A program made the translations under genes and the position numbers. The notes beneath the pieces were generated by a model that was not told the origin of the DNA, did not search any database, and worked only from the letters and a program-made list of their open reading frames with translations. A stretch of DNA of 64,000 bases, taken from the NCBI RefSeq assembly GCF_013378075.1, contig NZ_CP051131.1, forward strand, positions 806,001-870,000, written 5' to 3'. The stretch comes from Parasphingopyxis algicola (GTDB lineage: Bacteria > Pseudomonadota > Alphaproteobacteria > Sphingomonadales > Sphingomonadaceae). Positions 34,837-41,991 of the stretch are shown one piece after another. Numbering within the stretch: the stretch's first letter is position 1; every line of letters begins with the position of its first letter.

Positions 34837-35214
34837 ATGCATGACCGCCGTACGAAATTCTATCTCGACAAGCAGAATGCCAAGTTTCTGGGCGTCTGTG
34901 CCGGCGTCGCCGACTATACCGGGATCGATACGCTCTGGACCCGGATCGGGTTCATGGTCACCGCGCTCTTCTTCTTCCCGCCGCTGTTCCTCGTCTATTT
35001 CATCGTCGCCTGGCTGGCTCCGAAAAAGCCGCTCGGCCTCTACGAGGACAAGGAAGAGGAGAAATTCTGGCAGGGCACCCGCGCCAATCCGCGGCGCTCG
35101 GTCAACGAGATCCGCTCGCGGTTTCGCGATGTCGATCGCCGGCTCGCCGATGTCGAGCTGATGGTGACGAGCCGCAACACGCGCCTCGCCCAGGAAATCG
35201 ACGCACTGCGCTAG
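34837..35214 (+). CDS. pspC: Phage shock protein C with a coiled-coil tail
   Basis: A 125-residue membrane protein. The PspC domain is clear: KFLGVCAGVADYTGIDTLWT near residue 17 and a membrane helix with FMVTALFFFPPLFLVYFIVAW at residues 38-60. After that comes a cytoplasmic or periplasmic tail ending RRLADVELMVTSRNTRLAQEIDALR, which matches the coiled-coil motif of the five small proteins that follow. E. coli PspC also has a leucine-rich tail, but not this motif. AGGAGACC precedes the ATG. Confidence 0.92.
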   Translation: MHDRRTKFYLDKQNAKFLGVCAGVADYTGIDTLWTRIGFMVTALFFFPPLFLVYFIVAWLAPKKPLGLYEDKEEEKFWQGTRANPRRSVNEIRSRFRDVDRRLADVELMVTSRNTRLAQEIDALR

Positions 35215-35250
35215 GGTTCGGGGCGATAAGGTTCAGGGAGGAAATATCAG

Positions 35251-35553
35251 ATGAATTGGGGAAGTCCGGTCTTTGTCTTGGCAATCGTGGGAATGAGTTT
35301 CCTCGCCTGGATCATTACGACCGCCATCCGCGCCAAACACGGCTATCCGCTGGAGAATGAATGGGGCGGATCGACCCACCGGCCAGACCCGGAGAACAAC
35401 CGCAAGATCGAATTGCTCGCCAACGAGAATGGCGAACTGAAAGACAAGATCGTCCGGCTCGAAGAGCGTATTTCGGTCCTGGAACGGATCGCGACGGACG
35501 GCAGCACACGGCTCGCGGACGAGATCGAAAACCTCCGCGACGCGGCGAAGTAG
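35251..35553 (+). CDS. PspB-like small membrane coiled-coil protein 1
   Basis: A 100-residue protein. A single membrane helix (residues 6-26) is followed by RAKHGYPLENEWGG, a juxtamembrane motif shared with the next protein, and a C-terminal coiled coil (about residues 48-98) with ERISVLERIATDGSTRLADEIENLR. That motif matches the PspB and PspC tails. I infer an inner-membrane partner of the Psp sensor; no enzyme motif is seen. The leader AAGGTTCAGGGAGG precedes the ATG. Confidence 0.8.
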   Translation: MNWGSPVFVLAIVGMSFLAWIITTAIRAKHGYPLENEWGGSTHRPDPENNRKIELLANENGELKDKIVRLEERISVLERIATDGSTRLADEIENLRDAAK

Positions 35554-35564
35554 AAAGGGAAACA

Positions 35565-35870
35565 ATGCTCGAAACACCTGCAATTGCCATCGCGCTTGTC
35601 GGATTGCTCGCCGTGGGCGGCTGGATCTTCACCACTTGGTTGCGTGTGAAGAACGGATATCCGCTCGACGGTGCTTGGGGGCAAGCTGTCTATCCGCGGA
35701 AGAACGCTGAAACCGAAGAGCGGGTGAAACTGCTCAGCCAGGAAAATGCGCAGCTGCGCGCCGAGATCGGTTCGGTCAAAGACCGACTCACCAATATCGA
35801 ACGCATCGTCACCGACGGCGGTTATGTTCTCGAGCAGGAAATCGAAAGCCTGCGCGGGAAGGCCAACTAG
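35565..35870 (+). CDS. PspB-like small membrane coiled-coil protein 2
   Basis: A 101-residue close paralogue of the preceding gene. One membrane helix (residues 6-26), then RVKNGYPLDGAWGQ in the same place, then a coiled coil with LLSQENAQLRAEIGSVKDR and DRLTNIERIVTDGGYVLEQE. It lies 11 bp downstream of the previous stop and has AAAGGGAAAC before the ATG. The pairing of the GYPL motif suggests direct duplication of gene 1. Confidence 0.8.
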   Translation: MLETPAIAIALVGLLAVGGWIFTTWLRVKNGYPLDGAWGQAVYPRKNAETEERVKLLSQENAQLRAEIGSVKDRLTNIERIVTDGGYVLEQEIESLRGKAN

Positions 35871-35881
35871 GAGAGATCGTG

Positions 35882-36151
35882 ATGGACTTGGAGCTGATGG
35901 GCATTTTGCTGATGACGGTCGTCTTCCCGATCTGCGCCGTCACCTTCTGGATATTCGGCGGCAAATGGTTCGAGCTCCGCAAGACCGAAGCCGAAGCCAA
36001 TGCCAGGATGGCAGCGGAAAGTGCCGCGCAATATGCGGCGAAGACCGAGCGGCTCGAACAGCGGGTCGCCACATTGGAGCGAATCCTCACGGATCGCTCG
36101 ACGAATTTGAGCGACGAGATCGAAAATCTGCGGGACAAACCGCTTAACTAG
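35882..36151 (+). CDS. PspB-like small membrane coiled-coil protein 3
   Basis: An 89-residue protein with an N-terminal membrane helix (residues 5-27, LMGILLMTVVFPICAVTFWI), a linker GGKWFELRKTEAEANARM and a coiled coil with EQRVATLERILTDRSTNLSDE. The KWFELRKTEAE linker recalls bona fide PspB more than proteins 1 and 2 do. The ATG at 35882 is preceded by GGAGAG; an overlapping GTG one codon upstream is possible. Confidence 0.78.
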   Translation: MDLELMGILLMTVVFPICAVTFWIFGGKWFELRKTEAEANARMAAESAAQYAAKTERLEQRVATLERILTDRSTNLSDEIENLRDKPLN

Positions 36152-36178
36152 ACACGAACAAGGTTCAGGGAGGTAATT

Positions 36179-36436
36179 ATGGGTCCGTTTGAAATGGTCG
36201 TTGCGATCGTTCTGATCACCGCGATCGCCGGCGTTATGCGCGCCAGATACAAGGCCGGAATCATTGAGGACGAAAACGGCGTCGAACGTCGGATCGTGGA
36301 TCCGGACGCGGGGCGCATGCGCGAGGAAATCAAACAGCTGAAGGAGCGGATCGCCGTTCTCGAGCGGATCGCGACCGACAAGGGCAATCGGCTCGAACAG
36401 GAAATCGAAGCTCTGCGCGACAGTACGCATAGCTAG
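36179..36436 (+). CDS. PspB-like small membrane coiled-coil protein 4
   Basis: An 85-residue protein. A short membrane helix (residues 4-20) is followed by a charged segment (RARYKAGIIEDENGVERRIV) and the coiled coil KERIAVLERIATDKGNRLEQE. Its tail is almost identical in pattern to protein 1. The leader AAGGTTCAGGGAGG is repeated before its ATG, and the spacing from the previous stop is 27 bp. Confidence 0.78.
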   Translation: MGPFEMVVAIVLITAIAGVMRARYKAGIIEDENGVERRIVDPDAGRMREEIKQLKERIAVLERIATDKGNRLEQEIEALRDSTHS

Positions 36437-36471
36437 AAGAAGAACAAGGTTCAGGAAAGAAAGGTATAATC

Positions 36472-36714
36472 ATGCAGGATCAGATACCGACTTTAGCCAT
36501 TGCGGCGACCGGATTGATCGGGCTGATAATCGCCAGCTACGCGGGCCTGAGGGGGTGGCGCGGATGGCTGGAACTGAAGCGGCTCGAACTCCAGCAAAAA
36601 GCGGCAATGTCCGGCGATGTGCCGGCGCCGAGCACCGGATCGCGGATCGAGGTCGCCGACCTCAAGGAACGGGTCCGCAAGCTGGAGGCGATCGCCGCCG
36701 GCATCGAACTTTAA
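36472..36714 (+). CDS. PspB-like small membrane coiled-coil protein 5 (shortened motif)
   Basis: An 80-residue protein with a membrane helix at residues 8-26 (LAIAATGLIGLIIASYAGL), a basic linker (RGWRGWLELKRLELQQK) and a truncated coiled coil ending DLKERVRKLEAIAAGIEL, so the last third of the shared motif is missing. The leader AAGGTTCAGGAA precedes the ATG. It is the last gene of the psp set; a double hairpin follows. Confidence 0.75.
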   Translation: MQDQIPTLAIAATGLIGLIIASYAGLRGWRGWLELKRLELQQKAAMSGDVPAPSTGSRIEVADLKERVRKLEAIAAGIEL

Positions 36715-36752
36715 GACCAACGCGTTTCGTCATTCCGCCAGCCCCGCGGAAT

Positions 36753-36807
36753 CTTTTCGGCCCGGCCAGAAACTCCCGCCGAAAAGGCCCCGGCATCCGT
36801 GCCGGGG
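36753..36807. repeat. Double hairpin after the psp gene set
   Basis: Two perfect inverted repeats in series: CTTTTCGGC/GCCGAAAAG (36753-36761 and 36778-36786) and CCCCGGCA/TGCCGGGG (36788-36795 and 36800-36807). Neither has a T tract. They could end or protect the psp transcript, or be an intergenic palindrome family. Confidence 0.55.
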
Positions 36808-36832
36808 TGACGACCGGCCGGCCAGCCCCTAA

Positions 36833-37255
36833 ATGGCGGGCATGACCGAACTTCCCTCTCTCGACGATGTCCGCGAGGAATATGAATTTCTCGAAAGCGA
36901 CGACCGCTATCGGCTGCTGATCGAACTCGGCCACGGCCTCGAAGACATGCCCGACGCGCTGAAAACGGATGCGACGCTGGTCCGCGGCTGCTCGGCGGCG
37001 GTCTGGGTCTATCCGACGAAAACGGACGATGGCCGGCTGCACTTCCTCGCCGACAGCAACGCGGCGATCACCAAGGGGATCATCGCGCTCGTCCTGCTGA
37101 CGGTGCAGGATCGGACCGCGGACGAAATCCTGGCTACAAATATCGAGGGCGGGCTGGCCAGTTTCGACCTGAAGAACCAGCTGAGTTCGAACCGGACCCA
37201 GGGGATCCCCAACATGATCGCGCTGATCCGCAAAACCGCCGAACGCTATTCCTGA
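36833..37255 (+). CDS. sufE: SufE family Fe-S assembly protein
   Basis: A 140-residue sulfur-transfer protein that accepts persulfide from a cysteine desulfurase and stimulates it. The acceptor cysteine is in LVRGCSAAVWVYP near residue 52, and the C-terminal half has the family's LSSNRTQGIPNMIALIRKTA. The start could be this ATG or one three codons later; no good ribosome binding site distinguishes them. Two cysteine desulfurases lie 17-19 kb away. Its last 10 bp overlap the convergent ferredoxin gene. Confidence 0.93.
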   Translation: MAGMTELPSLDDVREEYEFLESDDRYRLLIELGHGLEDMPDALKTDATLVRGCSAAVWVYPTKTDDGRLHFLADSNAAITKGIIALVLLTVQDRTADEILATNIEGGLASFDLKNQLSSNRTQGIPNMIALIRKTAERYS

Positions 37256-37557
37256 GACGGGCCGACGCCGAGCGCCTCGGATACCTTCTCCATTGGCATG
37301 CCGGGCTTGACCAGAACCCAGTTGAGCAGGTTGCCGGACTGCACCACGGTCACCGCCTTTTTGGGACAGACCGACAGGCAATTCACTTCGACGATGCCGA
37401 GCCGGGCCGTGCGGCCCTTCTTGCCGCCCAGATGCTTGCTTAGCGCCTTGGCGAGACGCGTCTTGCCCTTCGGTCCGAACCCGCCGCCGAGGCGTTTCGA
37501 GCATTTGCGGCAGACGAGGATCGCGCTTTGCCAGTCGGATCGGACGGTCTTGATCAG
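37246..37557 (-). CDS. Thioredoxin-like (2Fe-2S) ferredoxin with a non-AUG start
   Basis: A 103-residue protein of the thioredoxin-like 2Fe-2S ferredoxin family. Residues 1-9 read (L)IKTVRSDW, then AILVCRKCSKR with the first two cluster cysteines near residues 16 and 19, and IVEVNCLSVCPKKAVTVV near residue 57 with the second pair. An in-frame stop lies 9 codons upstream, and there is no ATG, GTG or TTG before the first cysteines. CTG at 37557, overlapping the J-domain stop as CTGA and preceded by GGAAAGG, is my best start; ATC next to it is the alternative. Its function is unknown. Confidence 0.7.
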   Translation of the reverse strand: MIKTVRSDWQSAILVCRKCSKRLGGGFGPKGKTRLAKALSKHLGGKKGRTARLGIVEVNCLSVCPKKAVTVVQSGNLLNWVLVKPGMPMEKVSEALGVGPSQE

Positions 37558-38090
37558 ACGCCTTTCCAGGTCCGGCGTTCTTCAGCGGCGCGCAACACGT
37601 CCCAGGCCGCCTGCCCCGCCTGAAACCGCTTGGCGGCCTCGGTGTCGCCGGGCTTCACGTCCGGATGGTTTTCCTTGGCGAGCTTGCGCCACGCCTTTTT
37701 CACCGTCGCGATATCCGCGTCGCCGTCCAGCTCGAAAATCTCGAGCGCCCGCAATTCGTCGGCGCTGCGCGTCCCGTCGCCCGGACCGCCCCAGCCATAA
37801 TGCGATGCCTGGCCGAACCCGCTCGCGTCGCGCTGTTCGTCATGCTCGCGCTGCTTGCGCTGTTCCTTGGTCAGGCCTTCGAAATAATTATAGTTGCGGT
37901 TGTACTCGGCCGCATGCTTTTCGCAGAAATACCAGCGTTCCGGGCTGTTCGGCGCCTTGGGCGCGGGCCGGTCCCCCGGTTCTTCGCAGCCGTCCCGGTC
38001 GCACAGGCGCACTTCGACCGTCTCGCGCGACGAATCATAGCCGCGCCAGCGGGGAAAGCCCCAGTCGTTAGATCGTCTTGCGCCAGCCAT
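37554..38090 (-). CDS. J-domain protein with an N-terminal Cys/His module
   Basis: A 178-residue DnaJ-type co-chaperone. The J domain is at the C-terminus (residues about 115-178) with the essential HPD in LAKENHPDVKPGD. The first 75 residues have CDRDGCEEPG and WYFCEKHAAEYN, which could bind a metal. No Gly/Phe region or zinc-finger domain of true DnaJ is present, so it is a dedicated partner of Hsp70. The adjacent ferredoxin-like gene overlaps its stop by 3 bp. Confidence 0.88.
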   Translation of the reverse strand: MAGARRSNDWGFPRWRGYDSSRETVEVRLCDRDGCEEPGDRPAPKAPNSPERWYFCEKHAAEYNRNYNYFEGLTKEQRKQREHDEQRDASGFGQASHYGWGGPGDGTRSADELRALEIFELDGDADIATVKKAWRKLAKENHPDVKPGDTEAAKRFQAGQAAWDVLRAAEERRTWKGV

Positions 38091-38118
38091 ATCGCGCTAT
38101 TCTAGCTCCTGAATCGGG

Positions 38119-38149
38119 AGCGGGCCATGCCGAACCGGCATGACCCGCT
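38119..38149 (-). terminator. Hairpin after the Yip1 gene
   Basis: A 14-bp nearly perfect stem (38119-38132 and 38136-38149, one mismatch) with a 3-base loop. It lies about 50 bp past the stop of the Yip1 gene. No T tract follows, so it may be a Rho-assisted end or an attenuation hairpin. Confidence 0.45.
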
Positions 38150-38196
38150 TTCCCGGATATTCGCTTGGCGGAACGACTTTCGCTCCGCCCTGTCGG

Positions 38197-38802
38197 TCAG
38201 CTGTAAGCAGCTGCGCCGATCAACCCCGCTGTACCGACCAGCGAGGATATGAGGATACCGATGATCACGCCCATCACGACGAACGAGGCGATGATCCAGA
38301 TAATGATCGTAACGGCGGTGAAACCGACCGCCTTGCTTTCCGGCACTTTCATTGCCGTCTGGCTGCCGAGATAGAGCAGATAGGCGGAATAACCGAACGC
38401 CGCCAGCGACAGCAGCACGTTCAGCCCCGGAATGAAGCCGAAAAAGCCGGCGATCCATGTCGGGGTCGCCGAATAGACGACAAGTTTCATCGCCGACAGA
38501 TCGTTCTTCTCGCCGTCGAAGCTGGGTACCAGCGCGTTGACGATAATGCCCATCAGATAGACGATGCCGAGACCGATGACATAGCCGGCGATCGCCGAGA
38601 CGAGGAAATAGCTCATCCCGAAATAGCGATAGGGCCCGATCGAAAGCCCCAAAGCGATCAGCGTGCCGACGACCGGCAGGGCGGCCAGGATCATCGCGTA
38701 ACCGGTGAACAATCCGCCGACTGTACCGTCCTCGGCTTCGATTTTCGTCCATTCCGTCTTCGGCGACAAAAGAATGTTCTTTGCGCGGTCGATCAAGCTC
38801 AT
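38197..38802 (-). CDS. Yip1 domain membrane protein
   Basis: A 201-residue membrane protein of the Yip1 superfamily with about five helices. It begins SLIDRAKNILLSPKTEWTKIEAE, the family's characteristic cytoplasmic N-terminus, followed by hydrophobic segments starting near residues 32, 60, 110, 135 and 170. Functions of bacterial Yip1 proteins are mostly unknown. The ATG at 38802 has GGGGGAAG upstream and is preferred over one four codons earlier. Confidence 0.87.
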   Translation of the reverse strand: MSLIDRAKNILLSPKTEWTKIEAEDGTVGGLFTGYAMILAALPVVGTLIALGLSIGPYRYFGMSYFLVSAIAGYVIGLGIVYLMGIIVNALVPSFDGEKNDLSAMKLVVYSATPTWIAGFFGFIPGLNVLLSLAAFGYSAYLLYLGSQTAMKVPESKAVGFTAVTIIIWIIASFVVMGVIIGILISSLVGTAGLIGAAAYS

Positions 38803-38904
38803 ATCTTCCCCCAATATGTCCTCTGCCCATGGTGGACCAGTTTGCTTGATTCGTAAAGCAAAGGCGGATTTGCGGAGCTGTGCTCCAGATCACGGAAAAT
38901 CGTT

Positions 38905-39270
38905 GCCAGAGGGCCTGTAAGCCGGGTTCTGTCCGGCGGATCGCTCCGCCTGTGCGGCCATTCCTCTAGGGACGGGATCGCTCCCGCCCTCAAGCAACCA
39001 ACCCGGACGACAGGCCGGACCCGGGCCTATATGCCATCCCTATTCGGTCTTGCTCCCGGTGGGGTTTGCCGTGCCGCGGCCGTTGCCGGCGCGCGCGGTG
39101 CGCTCTTACCGCACCCTTTCACTTTTCACCGGGTCGAAACCTTGGGTGACCTGCTCTCTGTGGCACTTTCCCTGGGGTCGCCCCCGCCGGGCATTATCCG
39201 GCACCGCGGGTCCATGGAGCCCGGACTTTCCTCGCGGCATCGCTGCCCCGTGGCCGCCCGGCCCTCTGGC
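38905..39270 (-). ncRNA. rnpB: RNase P RNA
   Basis: The catalytic RNA of RNase P, about 366 nt, type A-like. On the minus strand it begins GCCAGAGGGCC, continues through GAGGAAAGTCCGGGCTCC (the conserved P4 upstream strand region), and ends ACAGAACCCGGCTTACAG then GGCCCTCTGGC. The two ends pair as helix P1 (11 bp). The 5' end sits next to the amidase stop codon, so its promoter is inside that gene. Exact ends are estimated from pairing. Confidence 0.93.
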
Positions 39271-39275
39271 CCCTC

Positions 39276-39968
39276 CTATCTAGCGTCGCCCTGTTCGCGT
39301 TCCAAGAGCAGCTGGAAAAGAATGGCGCGGGACTGGCCGTCGATCGTGCCGTCGATCAGCTCGGGGCGGAACCGCCGCTGAAAAGCGACGACGGCGGCCA
39401 TCTTGTCTTCGATATCGTAGCCGAACCGCTCGAGCGCGATCAGGAACGCGCTGTCGGTCCAGCCAGGATCAGTGGCGGCATTTTCGGGCCGGGCCAGCGC
39501 CAGGTTCAGCCGGGCGAGCTTGTCCCACGGGAAGAGTTCGCCCGGATCCTGCCTGCGGGCCGGCGCGACATCCGAATGGCCTACGACATTGGTGCGGGGA
39601 ATGTCGTGCCGCTTGCGGATCTCGTTGGCCAGCCTGACGACCGACGCGATCTGGTCGCCCGGAAAGGGCCGATAGCCGAATTCATGCCCCGGATTGACGA
39701 TCTCGATCCCGATGCTGGCCGAATTCACGTCGGTGATGCCGCGCCAATAGGAGGCCCCTGCATGCCAGGCGCGCTTGCCCTCGTCGACGAGCCGCAGCAC
39801 CGTGCCGTCCTCGTTGACGACATAATGGGACGAGACGCCCGAATCCGCGCTGGTCAGCCGGCGAATCGCCGACGCGCCGTCGGCCATCCCCGTATAATGC
39901 ATGACGAGGATCGAAACCGGCAGCTTGCGGTCGTTGAAATTCGGCGATGGCGTATCGACGATCGTCAC
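39276..39968 (-). CDS. N-acetylmuramoyl-L-alanine amidase (Amidase_2 type)
   Basis: A 230-residue peptidoglycan amidase of the AmpD/PGRP fold. Zinc ligands are visible in LVMHYTGM near residue 23 and GHSDVAPARRQDPG near residue 130; the conserved AWHAGAS and IGIEIVNPG segments lie between. The last 60 residues (IALERFGYDIED..VAFQRRFRPELIDG) form a peptidoglycan-binding-like helical domain. No signal peptide is seen, so a cytoplasmic, recycling-type role is likely. The GTG start has GGAGG 8 bases upstream. Confidence 0.9.
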   Translation of the reverse strand: MTIVDTPSPNFNDRKLPVSILVMHYTGMADGASAIRRLTSADSGVSSHYVVNEDGTVLRLVDEGKRAWHAGASYWRGITDVNSASIGIEIVNPGHEFGYRPFPGDQIASVVRLANEIRKRHDIPRTNVVGHSDVAPARRQDPGELFPWDKLARLNLALARPENAATDPGWTDSAFLIALERFGYDIEDKMAAVVAFQRRFRPELIDGTIDGQSRAILFQLLLEREQGDAR

Positions 39969-40060
39969 GCAGATCGCCTCCGCAATCGGACTGATAAAGG
40001 CAACAGATCGGACATCGCGCGGATACCGCCCAAATTCCGGCGCGCCGTCAAGGGTGATAT

Positions 40061-40903
40061 CTAGCCGACACTCGATTTCCGCGCCGGCTCGGCCGGCGTC
40101 GGCCGATAGAGCGAGCGCACACCGGGCAGAATCTCGAACCGGTCGCTATAGCCGAGCACGGTTTCGCCGGCGCCGAGCATCAATGCACCGTCGGGCGCCA
40201 GCGCCGAAGCGACATTCTCGAGCGCCAGGCTGCGATTGGCCGCCGGGAAATAGAGAAGGACGTTGCGGCACAGTATGAGGTCGAAGCGGCCGGGCAGCGG
40301 CGGCTCCAGAATATTATGCTGGCGGAAGCGCACCATCTGGCGCAGCTCGTCGTCGATCTGCCAGCGATCGCCATCCTGGTCGAACCAGCGGAGCATGTGC
40401 AGGGTCGGCAATCCGCGCTGGATCTCGAACTGGCTGTAATTGCCCGCGCGCGCCTTAGCGATCGCGGTCCGCGAGATATCGGTGCCGAGCAAGTCGATGG
40501 ACCAGTCCCGCCAGCGCGCCGCATTCTCGCGAAACTGCATCGCAAGCGAATAGATTTCCTGTCCAGTCGAACAGCCGGCGCTCCAGATCCGGAGGCTGCG
40601 CCTGTCCTGACGGCAGGCGGCGATCGCGTCGATCACCTTGGGCAGATGCGAAAACGCGTCGCTGTCGCGGAAGAAATAGGTTTCATTGTTGAGCAGCGCG
40701 TCGACCGTCTCACCACAGAGCGGCCCGCCGTCCGGCCGGGTAAGCCGCGCCGCCAGTTCCTCGCCGCTCGCAATGCCGTGCGATTTCAGGATCGGCGTAA
40801 GCGCCATCTCGATCCGCCAATGCCGCCCTTCGGACAGGCGCTGGCCCGTGCGGGCTTCCAGCAGCGACGACAAGACGCGCAGGGCGGCGGGACTCAACTG
40901 CAT
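40061..40903 (-). CDS. cheR: Chemotaxis methyltransferase CheR
   Basis: A 280-residue enzyme that methylates glutamates of chemoreceptors. The N-terminal helical domain (residues 1-75) is followed by a SAM-binding domain with IWSAGCSTGQEIYS near residue 105, LLGTDIS, and LILCRNVLLYF near residue 205. The ATG overlaps the cheB stop by 10 bp and is preceded by AAGGG. It ends a che cluster without any receptor gene in the window. Confidence 0.95.
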   Translation of the reverse strand: MQLSPAALRVLSSLLEARTGQRLSEGRHWRIEMALTPILKSHGIASGEELAARLTRPDGGPLCGETVDALLNNETYFFRDSDAFSHLPKVIDAIAACRQDRRSLRIWSAGCSTGQEIYSLAMQFRENAARWRDWSIDLLGTDISRTAIAKARAGNYSQFEIQRGLPTLHMLRWFDQDGDRWQIDDELRQMVRFRQHNILEPPLPGRFDLILCRNVLLYFPAANRSLALENVASALAPDGALMLGAGETVLGYSDRFEILPGVRSLYRPTPAEPARKSSVG

Positions 40904-41991
40904 CCGAACGCCCTTCCCCGCCGCGCGACATGGGCCGCGAGATCCGCGGGCGGCGCGATCACGTGCGCGATACCTTGCTGTGCGACTGCCCCGGGCATGC
41001 CCCAGATGACGGAGCTCTCGCTGTCCTGGACGAGCAGTTCGCCACCGGCCTCGGCCAGATTGGCCGCGCCGAGCGCACCATCGCGCCCCATACCCGTAAG
41101 GATCACGCCAATCGCATCTTCGCCATAGGCGCGGGCGACGCTCGCCAGCATCGGATCCACCGACGGACAAAAACCGTTCGGCGAAGGATTTCGGTCGAAA
41201 CTGATCCGGACATGCTCGTCGCTGCGAACGACCGTCAGATGCGCATCGCCGGGCGCGACGAGAATTTCCGACGGCGAGACACGCTGGCCGTCCCGCGCCG
41301 GCGCGGCCTTGCGGCCCGAGATCGCCCGCAGCTGCTGGGCGAAATAGACCATGAAATCGGCGGGCAGATGCTGGGTAACGAGGATCGGCATGTCGAGATC
41401 GCGCGGCAGCGCGGAAAAGAAGGTCGACAGGGCGTGGATGCCGCCGGTCGAGGCGCCGATCGCCAGGCATTTGAGCGGCCGTTGCAACGGCGCATGCGCG
41501 GCCGATTGCGCCGCCGCCGGTACCTCATCGGATTCCGCCGGCATCGCCTCGCGCTCGGTCAGACGGATCATCTTCTCGCGTAGCCCAGCCGCGAATTGTT
41601 CGGTCTGCGACCTGTTGTCCGGCTTCAGGATGATATCGCTAGCCCCCATTGCCATCGCCCGGACCGACGATTCGGCATCCTCGCGGCAGTGCGAGGAGAC
41701 GACGAGAATGGGAGCGTCGAAGCTGCTTCGGATGATGTGGGGAATGGCCTCGATCCCGTCCATGCCCGGCATCTCGATATCGAGAATGACGAGGTCGACG
41801 GACGCCGTGCGCAATTTCTCCAGCGCTTCTTCGGCAGTGCCGGCATTGCCGGCAACGACGAACTGTTCGGTTTCGTTGATCACCCGCTGGACGATCAATC
41901 GCGCAACCGCCGAGTCGTCTACTACGAGGACACTGCGAGGTCTTGTCTCCGCACCTGAGGCGGGCACTATGCCGTCAGGCCGACTGGCCAC
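40894..41991 (-). CDS. cheB: Chemotaxis methylesterase CheB
   Basis: A protein of about 365 residues that removes methyl groups from receptors when phosphorylated. The receiver domain has the phospho-acceptor in VILDIEMPGMDG near residue 70. The esterase domain has the catalytic Ser in IGASTGGIHA, His in VTQHLP and Asp in LTGMGRDGAL. The start is uncertain: TTG at 42003, GTG at 41991 and GTG at 41967 are all in frame, and I use 41991, which overlaps the end of cheY. It overlaps cheR at its 3' end. Confidence 0.93.
   Translation of the reverse strand: MASRPDGIVPASGAETRPRSVLVVDDSAVARLIVQRVINETEQFVVAGNAGTAEEALEKLRTASVDLVILDIEMPGMDGIEAIPHIIRSSFDAPILVVSSHCREDAESSVRAMAMGASDIILKPDNRSQTEQFAAGLREKMIRLTEREAMPAESDEVPAAAQSAAHAPLQRPLKCLAIGASTGGIHALSTFFSALPRDLDMPILVTQHLPADFMVYFAQQLRAISGRKAAPARDGQRVSPSEILVAPGDAHLTVVRSDEHVRISFDRNPSPNGFCPSVDPMLASVARAYGEDAIGVILTGMGRDGALGAANLAEAGGELLVQDSESSVIWGMPGAVAQQGIAHVIAPPADLAAHVARRGRAFGCS

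Noticed and set aside
38880-39290. Possible protein genes on the plus strand across the RNase P RNA
   Set aside because: The region has the conserved RNase P RNA core and a P1 pairing; open frames there are chance.
40904-41470. N-terminal extension of the CheR frame inside cheB
   Set aside because: It overlaps the well-supported cheB coding sequence; CheR homology starts at 40903.
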